NCBI GenBank assembly: GCA_018829775.1
Contig: JAHJTL010000117.1
Coordinates: forward strand, 1 to 36,075
Length of the DNA stretch: 36,075 nt
DNA from: Chloroflexota bacterium
GTDB taxonomy: Bacteria > Chloroflexota > Dehalococcoidia > Dehalococcoidales > RBG-16-60-22
Reading direction: 5' to 3'
Shown here: piece after piece, positions 6,120 to 16,559 of the stretch
How positions within the stretch are numbered: the first letter of the stretch is position 1
Layout of the letters: each line of letters begins with the position of its first letter
Program-made: the position numbers and the translations under genes
The notes under the pieces: model-generated
The model's input: only the letters and a program-made list of their open reading frames with translations
Database searches by the model: none
Told to the model about the DNA's origin: nothing

Positions 6120-9100
6120 ATGTTCCGTCCGGTGAGCAGTAAGCTCGACCTGCCGCAGCTTGAGGAAAGGGTCCTCCACTGGTGGAAGGAAAATAAAATC
6201 TTTGAGCAGAGTGTGGAGAACCGGAAGGGCGGTCCGCGCTTCACTCTCTATGAAGGTCCGCCAACGGCCAACGGCAGTCCCGGAATTCACCACGTTCTTT
6301 CCCGCATTTTTAAAGATATCATCCCACGTCACAGGGCAATGAAAGGCTACTACACACCGCGCATTGGCGGCTGGGATACACACGGCCTTCCCGTGGAACT
6401 GGAAGTGGAAAGGGAGCTCGGCATTTCCAGCAAGACACAGATTGAGGAATACGGCATTGATAAATTCAACGCTCGCTGCCGGGAGAGCGTTTTCCGATAC
6501 CTGAAAGACTGGAACGCGCTGACCGAGCGCATCGCCTACTGGTGTGACCTTGAGCACCCCTACGTCACCATGGAGAACGACTACATAGAGACCGCCTGGT
6601 GGGCGATAAAGCAGATGTGGGACAAAGGTCTGGTCTACCTGGGTTACAAGACGGCAGCTCATTGCCCTCGTTGTGGCACGTCATTAAGCTCGCATGAGGT
6701 GGCTCTTGGCTATGAAGAGGACACCGAAGACCCGTCAGCGTATATAAAGTTTAAGGTCGTTCCTTCGCCAATATCAGAATCTGAGGAGCAAAAGAGACTT
6801 TATGAACTCTCGCGAGATAAACCAACCTATTTACTTGCGTGGACAACCACGCCGTGGACTTTGCCGGGCAATACTGCCTTGGCGGTAGATGATGATGCTG
6901 ACTATGTTGTAGTGGCGGTAAACGACGAGTATATAGTTTTGGCTTTGGCTCGACTGGAGCCAGTGGGGCTTGGTGATTGTGAAGTACTGGTAAGATTAAA
7001 GGGAAGCGATTTAGCCACCATAACTGGAGTAAATTATGAGCCGCTTTATAATCCTCACAAATTTAATGTAGAACGGAGGCGTTTAGAGTTCGTTAATGAA
7101 GCTGGCGTATCAGGAGCACCGCGGTTAAAATTACAGGAGCCGAAAGAAAACTTAACCTATAAAGTAATCGCTGCTGATTTCGTGTCACTGGATGAGGGAA
7201 CTGGAATCGTACATATGGCCCCTGCTTTTGGTGAGGTTGACTTTGAAGTTGGAATGCATCCTGATTATTGCCTAGATTTTGTCCAGCCGGTAGATTTGCA
7301 GGGCAATATAACCGGGAATTATTCGTTTTCCGGCAAGTTTGTTAAAGATGCTGACCCACTGGTGATAAAGGAGCTGAAAGAGAAGGGATTGCTTTACCGC
7401 AGTGAGACCATCCGGCATACCTATCCCTTCTGCTGGCGTTGCAGTACACCCCTCCTCTACTACGTCAAAGAGAGTTGGTATATCAAAACCACCGCGGTGA
7501 AAGACCGCCTCATTTCCGGCAATGACGAGATAAACTGGTATCCCGAGCATATCAAGTACGGTCGCTTTGGCGACTGGCTGGAGAACAATGTCGACTGGGC
7601 ATTCTCCCGCGAGCGCTACTGGGGCACGCCGCTGCCCATCTGGCGCTGTGAATCATGCGATTATCGGGAGTGTGTTGGCGGCGTTGATGATTTGAAAGGA
7701 AAATCCGGTTTCGGCGGCCTGAAAGAGCCGCTAGACCTGCACCGCCCTTACGTTGATGAGATGACCTATGACTGCCCGCAGTGCGGTGCTACCATGCGGC
7801 GCGTGCCCGAGGTCATAGACTGCTGGTTTGATTCCGGCGCGATGCCGGTGGCCCAGGTACACTACCCGTTTGAGAATGAGACGCTGCTCGAGGACGGGCG
7901 CTTCCCGGCGGACTACATCTGCGAGGCGGTTGACCAGACGCGAGGCTGGTTCTACAGCCTGCATGCCATCTCCACCTTGCTGTTCAATCGACCCTGCTTC
8001 CTGAACTGCATCTGTCTGGGGCATATCCTGGATGCCAAGGGAGAGAAGATGAGCAAAGCCAAGGGCAATGTCATTGAGCCGTCCGCGGTGATTGATAAGT
8101 ATGGTGCGGATGCCCTCCGCTGGTATTTCTTCACCTCCTCGCCGCCCGGAAATGTGCGCCGTTTCAGCGCCGATATGGTGTCGGAGGTTACCCGTCGCTT
8201 TCTCCTGACCCTGTGGAACACCTATTCCTTCTTTATCAATTATGCCAACATCGACCGGTTCACGCCGGGTGCAGAAGGAATCCTCTCCCATTCCGAGCTT
8301 GACCACTGGATTATCTCCGAGCTTAACCAGCTTGTGGCGGATGTTGACAACGGGCTGGAACACTACGACCCCAACGGGGCGGGGAGAAAGATAGAGGGCT
8401 TTGTTGATGACCTTTCGAACTGGTACGTGCGGCGGAGTCGAAGGCGTTTCTGGAAGAGCGAGAGCGACGCTGATAAACTGGCTGCCTACACGACGCTCTA
8501 CCAGTGCCTGGTGACGCTGTCCAAACTGCTTGCCCCGTTCATACCCTTTGTCGCCGAGGAGATGTACCGGAATTTAGTGTGCTCAGTGTTTCCGGACCAG
8601 CCGGAAAGCGTGCACCTGGCCGATTTCCCAGTGACAGATATGGATAAAATTGACAAGCACCTGGCCGCTGATATTCGTCTCATTATGCGGGTATCCAGCC
8701 TGGGCCGGGCCGCCCGCAGCGAGGCCGGAATCAAGGTGCGCCAGCCACTGTCCCGGCTCCTGGTCAAGGTTGCCTCCGAGCGACATAAGCGGGCGCTCAA
8801 GCACCTCGCCCCACAGGTTCTGGAAGAGGTCAACGTGAAAGCGCTCGACGTGGTTGATGATATGCCGGTGACGAAGCATAAAGATTGGCCTCTCGCCTCC
8901 GAAGGTGACTTGATGGTAATGCTGGATACCGATATTACACCGGAGCTGGCGGCAGAAGGGATGGCGCGGGAAATCGTGCGCCGTCTGCAGATGATGCGAC
9001 GCTCCGCTGGCTTTGAGATAGCCGACCACATCGCCACCTACTATCAGGGGGATGAGTATATAAAGCGCGTGATGGCCGATTCTGCCGATTACATCAAGCA

Positions 9101-9212
9101 GGAAACACTTTCCGAACAGCTTGTAGACAGTGCTCCAGGAGAAGGAGCTTATGCGGAGAGCTTTAAACTGGAGGGCCACGAGCTACTTATCGGAGTCAAA
9201 AAGCTGAATTAG
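6120..9212 (+). CDS. ileS: Isoleucyl-tRNA synthetase, IleS2 (eukaryote-like) type
   Basis: Charges tRNA-Ile; class I synthetase of 1030 residues. HIGH-type motif GIHH at residues 55-58, THGLPVE downstream, CP1 editing domain about 190-420, KMSKA at 643-647, then the anticodon-binding region. The protein lacks a C-terminal zinc finger and resembles the clade that includes eukaryotic and mupirocin-tolerant bacterial enzymes (known for the clade; not tested here). The ATG at 6120 with GGGGGTAAG upstream is chosen; the open frame running back to 5970 is just T-box leader. Bases about 6740-7390, within the editing domain, are clearly more AT-rich than the rest, suggesting a recombined segment. The stop overlaps that of htrA. 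Confidence 0.96.
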   Translation: MFRPVSSKLDLPQLEERVLHWWKENKIFEQSVENRKGGPRFTLYEGPPTANGSPGIHHVLSRIFKDIIPRHRAMKGYYTPRIGGWDTHGLPVELEVERELGISSKTQIEEYGIDKFNARCRESVFRYLKDWNALTERIAYWCDLEHPYVTMENDYIETAWWAIKQMWDKGLVYLGYKTAAHCPRCGTSLSSHEVALGYEEDTEDPSAYIKFKVVPSPISESEEQKRLYELSRDKPTYLLAWTTTPWTLPGNTALAVDDDADYVVVAVNDEYIVLALARLEPVGLGDCEVLVRLKGSDLATITGVNYEPLYNPHKFNVERRRLEFVNEAGVSGAPRLKLQEPKENLTYKVIAADFVSLDEGTGIVHMAPAFGEVDFEVGMHPDYCLDFVQPVDLQGNITGNYSFSGKFVKDADPLVIKELKEKGLLYRSETIRHTYPFCWRCSTPLLYYVKESWYIKTTAVKDRLISGNDEINWYPEHIKYGRFGDWLENNVDWAFSRERYWGTPLPIWRCESCDYRECVGGVDDLKGKSGFGGLKEPLDLHRPYVDEMTYDCPQCGATMRRVPEVIDCWFDSGAMPVAQVHYPFENETLLEDGRFPADYICEAVDQTRGWFYSLHAISTLLFNRPCFLNCICLGHILDAKGEKMSKAKGNVIEPSAVIDKYGADALRWYFFTSSPPGNVRRFSADMVSEVTRRFLLTLWNTYSFFINYANIDRFTPGAEGILSHSELDHWIISELNQLVADVDNGLEHYDPNGAGRKIEGFVDDLSNWYVRRSRRRFWKSESDADKLAAYTTLYQCLVTLSKLLAPFIPFVAEEMYRNLVCSVFPDQPESVHLADFPVTDMDKIDKHLAADIRLIMRVSSLGRAARSEAGIKVRQPLSRLLVKVASERHKRALKHLAPQVLEEVNVKALDVVDDMPVTKHKDWPLASEGDLMVMLDTDITPELAAEGMAREIVRRLQMMRRSAGFEIADHIATYYQGDEYIKRVMADSADYIKQETLSEQLVDSAPGEGAYAESFKLEGHELLIGVKKLN

Positions 9213-10357
9213 CGCGGTGGGCTCTCGATTGGTATCACTTCCGTAGTATATTCAGACTGGTCACGCCAGTAAGTTACGGGTACTGCCTGTCCGATTTCAG
9301 ACAGGTGAATCGCCCTTATCATATCTTCTGCAGTGGCGATTTCTTCATCAGCAAAGCGGGTAATCACATCTCCGGGTTTAAGTCCGGCTTTATCGGCAGG
9401 GCTGCCCTGAACCACCTGGGTTATCAGGACGCCGCTTTCTACTCCCAGCTCATACCTGGCGACGGCAAACTGGCCCACGGTGTAAAGCACAATCCCCAGC
9501 CACGGGCGAATAACGTAGCCATTGGTTACCAGTTCCTCGATGATGGGAATGGCCGTTTCCGTGCTGATAGCGTAGCCCATGCCTTCAACGCCAACGGTGG
9601 CGATTTTGGCGCTGGTGATGCCAATTACCTCTCCGGCGAGGTTAACCAGCGGTCCGCCGCTATTGCCGGGATTGATGGCAGCCGTTGTCTCGATGAGGTC
9701 GTACAGGGTCTGCCCCGGTGCCACCTGTATAGAAACATCCTGACGACTGATTATGCCTTCGGTGGCCCGTATCCCCTGGCCCAGCGCGTTGCCGATGGCA
9801 ACCACCCACTCCCCAACCCGCAATGCGTTGGAATCGCCAACTGCTACCGCGGGCAGGTTCTGGGCATCGATTTGGATGATGGCCAGGTCATTCAGGCTAT
9901 CGGTGAAGACGGCGCTCTGGTCAACGGTATAAGTGCTGCCATCGTACATGGTAACCGTGATGCTGCTGGCACCTTCAACCACGTGGTTGTTGGTCACAAT
10001 TATACCGTCCTCGTCCAGAATCCACCCTGAGCCGGCCCCCTGCTGGGTAAAAGGCCGATTGAAAAAATCAAAGGAAACTACTTCGGTGGTGATAGCGACA
10101 ACCGATGGTTTCACCTTGGTAACGACATCGGCGATGTTGGGTAGTGCCAGGGAAGCGTTTTCCGATGGTGTGGTAGGCGGCGGTGTCCAGGTGGGGTTTA
10201 TCGGTTCGGGTGGCTGTGCCGGTGCCGGGGCTGGTGGCGGGCTTGGCGCCGGTACTGGCGTTATTTCCACCTGGGGTATGGCACACCCGACGCTCAATAC
10301 CAGTACCAAGATGGTAATTAAAAGCGTTAGTATAAAGTTGGCTTTTCTTCGTCCCAT
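9209..10357 (-). CDS. htrA: HtrA/Deg-family serine protease with PDZ domain
   Basis: Envelope quality-control protease, 382 residues. A hydrophobic N-terminal segment (about 8-24) ends at Cys25 (LSVGC), so it could be a lipoprotein or a membrane-anchored enzyme. A Pro/Ala-rich linker covers about 30-65. The trypsin-like domain shows His125 (VTNNHVVEG), Asp157 (DSLNDLAI) and Ser233 (NPGNSGGPL). A single PDZ domain follows (about 280-375, with SPADKAGLKPGDVI). I chose the ATG at 10357; the frame extends 13 codons upstream but without signal-peptide character. The stop overlaps the ileS stop by 4 bases, convergently. Substrates unknown. Confidence 0.93.
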   Translation of the reverse strand: MGRRKANFILTLLITILVLVLSVGCAIPQVEITPVPAPSPPPAPAPAQPPEPINPTWTPPPTTPSENASLALPNIADVVTKVKPSVVAITTEVVSFDFFNRPFTQQGAGSGWILDEDGIIVTNNHVVEGASSITVTMYDGSTYTVDQSAVFTDSLNDLAIIQIDAQNLPAVAVGDSNALRVGEWVVAIGNALGQGIRATEGIISRQDVSIQVAPGQTLYDLIETTAAINPGNSGGPLVNLAGEVIGITSAKIATVGVEGMGYAISTETAIPIIEELVTNGYVIRPWLGIVLYTVGQFAVARYELGVESGVLITQVVQGSPADKAGLKPGDVITRFADEEIATAEDMIRAIHLSEIGQAVPVTYWRDQSEYTTEVIPIESPPR

Positions 10358-10396
10358 TATAATTAAAATTGTAACACAGTCAAAAAAACGGGACAA
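10356..10396 (-). promoter_or_regulatory. Candidate promoters of htrA, overlapping the start codon
   Basis: Two readings on the minus strand. TTGTCC (10396-10391), 17 bases, TACAAT (10373-10368) would give an almost leaderless mRNA. TTGACT (10383-10378), 16 bases, TATAAT (10361-10356) has a -10 that overlaps the ATG itself. No Shine-Dalgarno is visible before the ATG. The first is more plausible; both are predictions. Confidence 0.4.
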
Positions 10397-10426
10397 CTGG
10401 GGGGCTGGGTCAACCCAGCCCCCCAG
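10382..10426 (-). terminator. Terminator-like hairpin after trpB2
   Basis: A 13-bp GC-rich hairpin, CTGGGGGGCTGGG paired with CCCAGCCCCCCAG around a 4-base loop (10397-10426), lies just past the trpB2 stop. On the minus strand a T7 run follows after an 8-base gap, which is longer than usual, so efficiency is uncertain. Confidence 0.6.
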
Positions 10427-10436
10427 TTTAAAGAAT

Positions 10437-11801
10437 CTAGGCAGATACCTTGGGCAGGTGCTTCAGCGCCTCCTTCACCTTTTCCTCAGGGTACGCGTAG
10501 TCCTGCATCCTGCCGGAAAGGTACTCATCGTAGGCAGCCAGGTCAAAGTGCCCGTGACCGCTGTGCGCAATCAGGATGGTTTTTGCTTCCCCTGACTCCT
10601 TGCATTTCAGGGCTTCGTCTATAGCAACCCTGAGGTCATGGCAAGGTTCCGGTCCGGTGATGATGCCTTCGGTACGGGCAAACTGCACGCCAGCCTCAAA
10701 GACGGCCTTTTGATGCTCGGCTCTAGCCTCGATTAAGCCCAGTTTGTAAAGGTGGCTGACGATGGGGGCCATGCCGTGATAGCGCAGTCCCCCAGCGTGC
10801 ACTGGAGGTGGCACAAAGGTATGTCCCAGAGTGTACATCTTCAGTATGGGAGCCATGCCCGCGGTATCCCCGTAGTCCCAGGTATAGGGCCCCTTGGTCA
10901 GGGTGGGGCAGGCTTCAGGCTCAACGCAGATAATGCGCAGGTCCGGCTTCTTGCCGCTGAACTTGTCCCGAATCCAGGGCAGGAACTGTCCGGCGAAATT
11001 GGAGCCGCCTCCGACACAGCCGACGATGATATCCGGATAGGCATCGGCCATCTCCATTTGCAACCGTGTTTCTTCGCCGATGATGGTCTGGTGAAGCAGG
11101 ACATGGTTGACGACACTGCCGATGGAATAATTGGTGTCATCGTGGGTGGCGGCATCCTCTATGGCTTCGCTGATGGCGATTCCCAGGCTACCGGGAGAAT
11201 CGGGATTCTCGGCCAGTATATCACGCCCGGCTTTGGTATCCTGGCTGGGACTGGGCACGCACTTGGCTCCCCAGGTCTCCATCAGGATACGGCGGTAGGG
11301 CTTCTGGTCGTAGCTTACCTTGACCATGTAAACCTTACATTCAATGCCGAAGAACGCGCAGCCCATCGCCAGGGCGCTGCCCCATTGTCCGGCACCGGTC
11401 TCCGTGGTCAGCCGTTTAACGCCTTCCTTCATGTTATAGTAGGCCTGAGCGACGGCGGTATTCGGCTTGTGGCTGCCCGCCTGACTGGTCCCTTCGTATT
11501 TGAAGAAAATTTTGGCCGGCGTATCCAGAGCTTTCTCCAGTCGGTGCGCCCGGTGCAGGTGGGTTGGCCTCCAGGTACGGTATATAGCCTGTACCTCCTC
11601 CGGGATTTCAATGTAGCGCTCCGGGCTGAACTCCTGCATGATTATGCCCATAGGGAAGATTGGAGCCAGGTCGTCAGGGGTTACCGGTTTGCCTGTGCCG
11701 GGATGAAGCTCGGGTGGCAATGGCTCTGGTAAATCGGGGAGCACGTTGTACCATTTCGTTGGCATGTCTTTTTCATCGAGCATAAATTTGGTTCTCTCCA
11801 T
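10437..11801 (-). CDS. trpB2: Tryptophan synthase beta-like protein, TrpB2 type
   Basis: PLP enzyme expected to join indole with serine (or phosphoserine) to make tryptophan. The 454-residue length and N-terminal extension ([20 protein letters not shown]) are typical of TrpB2 rather than TrpB1. PLP-binding Lys112 lies in [18 protein letters not shown] and the phosphate-binding GCVGGGSNF are visible, with a C-terminal [11 protein letters not shown] at 11801 is preceded by AAAGGAG; longer upstream frames are leader sequence. No trpA or other trp gene is adjacent. A tryptophan T-box lies immediately upstream, which supports a true role in tryptophan supply. Confidence 0.95.
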   Translation of the reverse strand: MERTKFMLDEKDMPTKWYNVLPDLPEPLPPELHPGTGKPVTPDDLAPIFPMGIIMQEFSPERYIEIPEEVQAIYRTWRPTHLHRAHRLEKALDTPAKIFFKYEGTSQAGSHKPNTAVAQAYYNMKEGVKRLTTETGAGQWGSALAMGCAFFGIECKVYMVKVSYDQKPYRRILMETWGAKCVPSPSQDTKAGRDILAENPDSPGSLGIAISEAIEDAATHDDTNYSIGSVVNHVLLHQTIIGEETRLQMEMADAYPDIIVGCVGGGSNFAGQFLPWIRDKFSGKKPDLRIICVEPEACPTLTKGPYTWDYGDTAGMAPILKMYTLGHTFVPPPVHAGGLRYHGMAPIVSHLYKLGLIEARAEHQKAVFEAGVQFARTEGIITGPEPCHDLRVAIDEALKCKESGEAKTILIAHSGHGHFDLAAYDEYLSGRMQDYAYPEEKVKEALKHLPKVSA

Positions 11802-11924
11802 TGTTTTCTCCTTTCTTATATATTTTGTGACGTTTTTGCCTGTTAAATCGTTATTTGGCCCCGGAGGGCCACCTCCAAGACATCGTTGCCATGGCAATTA
11901 CCCCCTTTTATGCTATCAGGTAAT

Positions 11925-11956
11925 AAAAAAGCCCCCACCCTGGAAGGGGCGGGGGC
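11925..11956 (-). terminator. T-box terminator ahead of trpB2
   Basis: GCCCCCGCCCC pairs with GGGTGGGGGC (11956-11931 on the minus strand) and is followed by TTTTTTATTA. It competes with the antiterminator of the Trp T-box. Confidence 0.88.
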
Positions 11957-12222
11957 TGCTTCCGCGGTGCCACCCTTCTTCGGTCAAGGATTATAAGAAA
12001 TGTGCGACCATCTCACTCAGGTACAGCCCTTCCTGGAAGGGCGATACCCCGGGATACGATAACGCTTCCCCTGCGTCAAGGCCTACTCACGATTACCGCT
12101 TTCGGTTTGCGGCTCCCAGGTCCATTCCGCTCCGGCGCTGGCATCGGCTCTCAGCTTACCCGACTCTCTGCGCCCCGCTCTGGAACCTACTAGTCCTGTT
12201 CACAGCCTTTGCGTGATTATTT
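11925..12222 (-). promoter_or_regulatory. T-box leader, tryptophan-responsive
   Basis: Minus-strand leader of trpB2. The AGTAGG motif of Stem I, a GCAGAGAG apical motif and the specifier region GCGGAATGGACC are visible; TGG (complement of 12122-12124) is the tryptophan codon. The T-box AGGGTGGCACCGCGG is the complement of 11962-11976. Its TGGC bulge would match a tRNA ending GCCA, as in bacterial tRNA-Trp with discriminator G. Both readouts agree on Trp. Uncharged tRNA-Trp should switch trpB2 on. The 5' boundary is estimated from the promoter. Confidence 0.93.
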
Positions 12223-12228
12223 TTGGTA

Positions 12229-12257
12229 AGTTTAACAGCAGGCTGTACGTTTGTCAA
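12229..12257 (-). promoter_or_regulatory. Promoter of the trpB2 T-box leader
   Basis: Minus strand: perfect TTGACA (12257-12252), 17-base spacer, TAAACT (12234-12229). Divergent to the rpsB promoter. Confidence 0.75.
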
Positions 12258-12273
12258 GTACCCACATCCGATA

Positions 12274-12302
12274 TTGCTGCCTCTTAAGCTGTATGCTATA
12301 CT
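12274..12302 (+). promoter_or_regulatory. Promoter of the rpsB operon
   Basis: TTGCTG (12274-12279), 17-base spacer, TATACT (12297-12302). Predicted start near 12309, giving a leader of about 40 bases. The -10 is good, the -35 poor. Confidence 0.6.
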
Positions 12303-12346
12303 GTTAAACGACATATTTAATTCCAGACGGGAAAAGGGGGGGAAAT

Positions 12347-13132
12347 TTGCCGGATACGACGACCATTAAGCAACTGCTGGAAGCGGGTGCTCACTTCGGG
12401 CATCAGACGGGGCGGTGGCATCCCCGTATGAAGAACTACATCTTTACCAAGCGCAATGGTATTCACATCATTGACCTGGAAAAGACGGCAAGCATGCTGG
12501 ACAAGGCCTGTGAGTATGTCCGGGAACTGGCTGCTGGAGGCAGCACTATCCTGTTTGTCGGCACCAAGAAGCAGGCTCAGGAGTCAATTGTGGAGGAGGC
12601 GCAGCGCTGCAGAATGCCGTACATAGACCAGCGCTGGCTGGGCGGGATGTTGACCAACTTCACCACCATACAGGCACGCATCGACCACCTGGTACGCCTT
12701 GAAGACCAGCAGTCCAGAGGAGAGTTCGGTCGCCTTACCAAAAAAGAAATCATGAAAATCAATGAGGAAATCGACAAACTCAACAAGCAGATGGGCGGTA
12801 TCAAGGAAATGACCAGCCTGCCCAGCGCGCTTTTTATTGTTGACCCGACCAAAGAAGATATCGCGCTCGCTGAGGCCAAAAGAATGGGAATACCGGTGGT
12901 GGGCATTGTGGACACCAATTGTAACCCCGACACGATAGACCATCCGATACCGGCGAATGATGACGCGATTCGTGCCATAAAGCTGATATGCGTCAAGATT
13001 GCTGATGCCGTTCTGGAGGGCAAAGCTGGTATTGCTGAAATATCAATGGAGGCAGCGGAGCTGGAGGGGGCAGAGGAAGCCGAAGCACTGGAGACGATGG
13101 AGCCGCTTATCTTCACTCCGGAAGAGGAATAA
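12347..13132 (+). CDS. rpsB: 30S ribosomal protein S2
   Basis: Late-assembling small-subunit protein, 261 residues. Core strings are [48 protein letters not shown] and the C-terminal [20 protein letters not shown]. The tail is acidic ([19 protein letters not shown]). TTG start at 12347 with AAAAGGGGGG upstream. Heads the rpsB-tsf-pyrH-frr-uppS-cdsA run common in bacteria. Confidence 0.97.
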   Translation: MPDTTTIKQLLEAGAHFGHQTGRWHPRMKNYIFTKRNGIHIIDLEKTASMLDKACEYVRELAAGGSTILFVGTKKQAQESIVEEAQRCRMPYIDQRWLGGMLTNFTTIQARIDHLVRLEDQQSRGEFGRLTKKEIMKINEEIDKLNKQMGGIKEMTSLPSALFIVDPTKEDIALAEAKRMGIPVVGIVDTNCNPDTIDHPIPANDDAIRAIKLICVKIADAVLEGKAGIAEISMEAAELEGAEEAEALETMEPLIFTPEEE

Positions 13133-13144
13133 GGAGGACGGCTT

Positions 13145-14381
<1,237 letters not shown>

Positions 14382-14387
14382 GGCTAA

Positions 14388-14945
14388 ATGGTCAGTGATG
14401 AATTACAGAAAATAGAGGGAAGGATGCAGGCGTCCGTCAGTGGCCTGCGGAAAGAGCTGGCGACACTGCGTACCGGACGTGCCACCCCGGCGCTGGTCGA
14501 GCACATCAGGGTGGACTACGCTGGCGTACCCACACCCCTCAATCAGATTGCTGGTATTTCCGTGCCCGAGGCCAGCCTCCTCATCATTCAACCCTGGGAC
14601 AAGAGCAGTATCCGTGAGATTGAAAAGGCCATCCTGAAATCCGACCTCGGTTTCAATCCGACCAATGATGGGAACGTTGTCAGGATAAGTATCCCGCCCC
14701 TTTCCGAGGAAAGGCGACAGGAGTTGATAAGGGTAGTGTGGAAAAGGATCGAGGAGAGAAAGATAGCGGTTCGTAATCTGAGGCACGAGGTTATGAATGA
14801 CCTGAAGACTATAGAGAAGAATAAAGAAATATCTGAGGATGAGCATAAAAGAGCTCTCGGTCAGCTGCAAAAGCTCACCGATTCTCACATCGCAGAAATT
14901 GACCAGACCGGGCGGGATAAGGAAAAAGAACTTCTGGAAGCATAG
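14388..14945 (+). CDS. frr: Ribosome recycling factor
   Basis: Splits the post-termination ribosome with EF-G. 185 residues, the normal length. Domain I helices are at both ends; the central domain carries LRTGRATPALVEHIRVDYAG and the C-terminal helix carries RELRR-like RNLRHEVMNDLK. Strings IQPWDKSSIREIEKAI and NPTNDGNVVRI are diagnostic. Co-transcribed with pyrH. Confidence 0.97.
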   Translation: MVSDELQKIEGRMQASVSGLRKELATLRTGRATPALVEHIRVDYAGVPTPLNQIAGISVPEASLLIIQPWDKSSIREIEKAILKSDLGFNPTNDGNVVRISIPPLSEERRQELIRVVWKRIEERKIAVRNLRHEVMNDLKTIEKNKEISEDEHKRALGQLQKLTDSHIAEIDQTGRDKEKELLEA

Positions 14946-14982
14946 TCCGCCGAACTATACGTACTGAAGAAAAGACGGGTCA

Positions 14983-15693
14983 ATGATATCAATCAGGAAG
15001 CAAATAGAACGATTGCCAATTCATATTGCCATTGTACCCGATGGGAATGGACGCTGGGCGGAGAAGCGCGGGCTGTCCCGGCTGGCCGGACATCAGGCTG
15101 GCGTGAAAAAGATGCGCTCCCTGATTGAATACCTTAATGACCTGCAGATAAAATACGTTACCCTTTATGGGTTCTCCACCGAGAACTGGGGTCGTCCTAA
15201 GGATGAAATCAAGGGATTATTCCGCATTCTGGTGGAGAGGATTGACCAGGATGTACCCAAGCTGCACAAGAGGGGCGTGAGGGTTCGCCACCTCGGGCGA
15301 CCTGGAGAGCTGCCTGACTGGCTGCAGAGTTCGGTTAAGCGTGCGGAAGAACTCACCAAGGACAATACCGGATTGACGCTGAGTCTGGCCTTCAACTACG
15401 GCGGGCATATTGAAATCATAGACGCGGTTCGCCGCATCATCGCGGAAGGCATCCCGCCGGAAAAGATAGACGAGAAACTGTTCAGCAACTATCTGTATAC
15501 GGCCGGTATTCCAGACGTTGACCTTTTGATAAGAACCGGTGACGAACTGCGCCTCAGCAACTTCCTGCTATGGCAGACCGCCTATAGCGAATACTACTTC
15601 ACCGATGTTCTCTGGCCCGATTTCACCAAAGAGGACATGGACAAGGCGCTGATTGACTACAGCCAGCGGGAACGGCGCTTCGGTGCGCTGTAA
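14983..15693 (+). CDS. uppS: Isoprenyl transferase (undecaprenyl diphosphate synthase)
   Basis: Cis-prenyltransferase making the lipid carrier for cell-wall or glycan assembly; product chain length is not deducible. 236 residues. The catalytic Asp20 lies in PDGNGRWAEKRGLSRLAGH, where many relatives have MDGNGRWA. Other signatures are LYGFSTENWGRP, SLAFNYGGHIEI, DVDLLIRTGDELRLSNFLLW and DVLWPDF. Ten bases ahead of cdsA. Confidence 0.95.
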   Translation: MISIRKQIERLPIHIAIVPDGNGRWAEKRGLSRLAGHQAGVKKMRSLIEYLNDLQIKYVTLYGFSTENWGRPKDEIKGLFRILVERIDQDVPKLHKRGVRVRHLGRPGELPDWLQSSVKRAEELTKDNTGLTLSLAFNYGGHIEIIDAVRRIIAEGIPPEKIDEKLFSNYLYTAGIPDVDLLIRTGDELRLSNFLLWQTAYSEYYFTDVLWPDFTKEDMDKALIDYSQRERRFGAL

Positions 15694-15702
15694 ATATAAG
15701 GC

Positions 15703-16506
15703 ATGCTCAAGAAAAGACTCATAACCGCACTGTTAGGTCTCCCCCTCCTTATTGTCGTAGTCTGGTTTGATAAACCTCTGCCCTGGTTCACTGTCTTTAT
15801 TGCCATCTGGGGATTGCTGGCCGCTTACGAGTTCTACCGGCTGGTGGGCGTTTCCGGCATCTATTCGCTGACCGTCTTCGGGCTGCTCTTTACATTTCTG
15901 ATAATAATAAGCCCTCACTGCCCATCCCCATTTGCCGCCCCGCTGCTGGTGACGCTGGCCGTGGTGCTGCCGCTCATCTGGCTGGTGCTGCGCCAGCGCG
16001 TCGAGGGAGCTTTTACCGGCTGGGCATGGATGGTGGCGGGGTTTCTCTACGTCGGCTGGATGCTGAGCTTCCTGATTGATTTGCGACTTGAAGCGGGCAG
16101 AAACTGGGTGTTATTCGCTTTTTTCACCACCTTCGGCTCCGATAGCGCCGCATACTTCATCGGTCGGGTGCTGGGCCGACACCGCCTCGCCCCTCGTATA
16201 AGCCCGCAAAAGTCGTGGGAGGGGGCGATTGGAGGGATGCTGGGGGCGGCGGCAGTGAGCCTGCTCTTCACGCTGTCAACACCTTTACATATAACGCTGA
16301 GCATCGGGCAGGGGATTGTCCTGGCGCTGTTGGTAAGCATTTTCGGGCAGATTGGCGATTTGGCCGAGTCCCTGCTCAAACGTAATACCGGTGTAAAAGA
16401 GTCGGGCACTTCAATTCCAGGACATGGCGGTTTTCTGGACCGGATGGACAGCGCTGTCTTCGCCGGCGTTACCGTATATTTATACTATACATTCGCCATT
16501 CTATAA
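15703..16506 (+). CDS. cdsA: Phosphatidate cytidylyltransferase
   Basis: Makes CDP-diacylglycerol, the precursor of anionic phospholipids. 267 residues with about seven to eight hydrophobic segments. The C-terminal family signature is present as SLLKRNTGVKESG followed by IPGHGGFLDRMDSAVF; where many relatives have KDSG this protein has KESG. The usual downstream dxr and site-2 protease genes are missing; an NHL-repeat gene follows instead. Confidence 0.94.
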   Translation: MLKKRLITALLGLPLLIVVVWFDKPLPWFTVFIAIWGLLAAYEFYRLVGVSGIYSLTVFGLLFTFLIIISPHCPSPFAAPLLVTLAVVLPLIWLVLRQRVEGAFTGWAWMVAGFLYVGWMLSFLIDLRLEAGRNWVLFAFFTTFGSDSAAYFIGRVLGRHRLAPRISPQKSWEGAIGGMLGAAAVSLLFTLSTPLHITLSIGQGIVLALLVSIFGQIGDLAESLLKRNTGVKESGTSIPGHGGFLDRMDSAVFAGVTVYLYYTFAIL

Positions 16507-16559
16507 CTGCAGCTGGAAGTTAACAGACTTTTTCAGATAGTAAGGGAGGTAAAAAAAGA

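Noticed and set aside
10752-11732. 326-codon plus-strand frame opposite trpB2
   Set aside because: A mirror frame produced by GC-rich codons of a clearly conserved gene on the other strand; no start signals.
11746-12216. Plus-strand open frame of 156 codons upstream of rpsB
   Set aside because: It lies antisense to the tryptophan T-box leader, has no ribosome-binding site, and its peptide is low-complexity and unlike any family I know.
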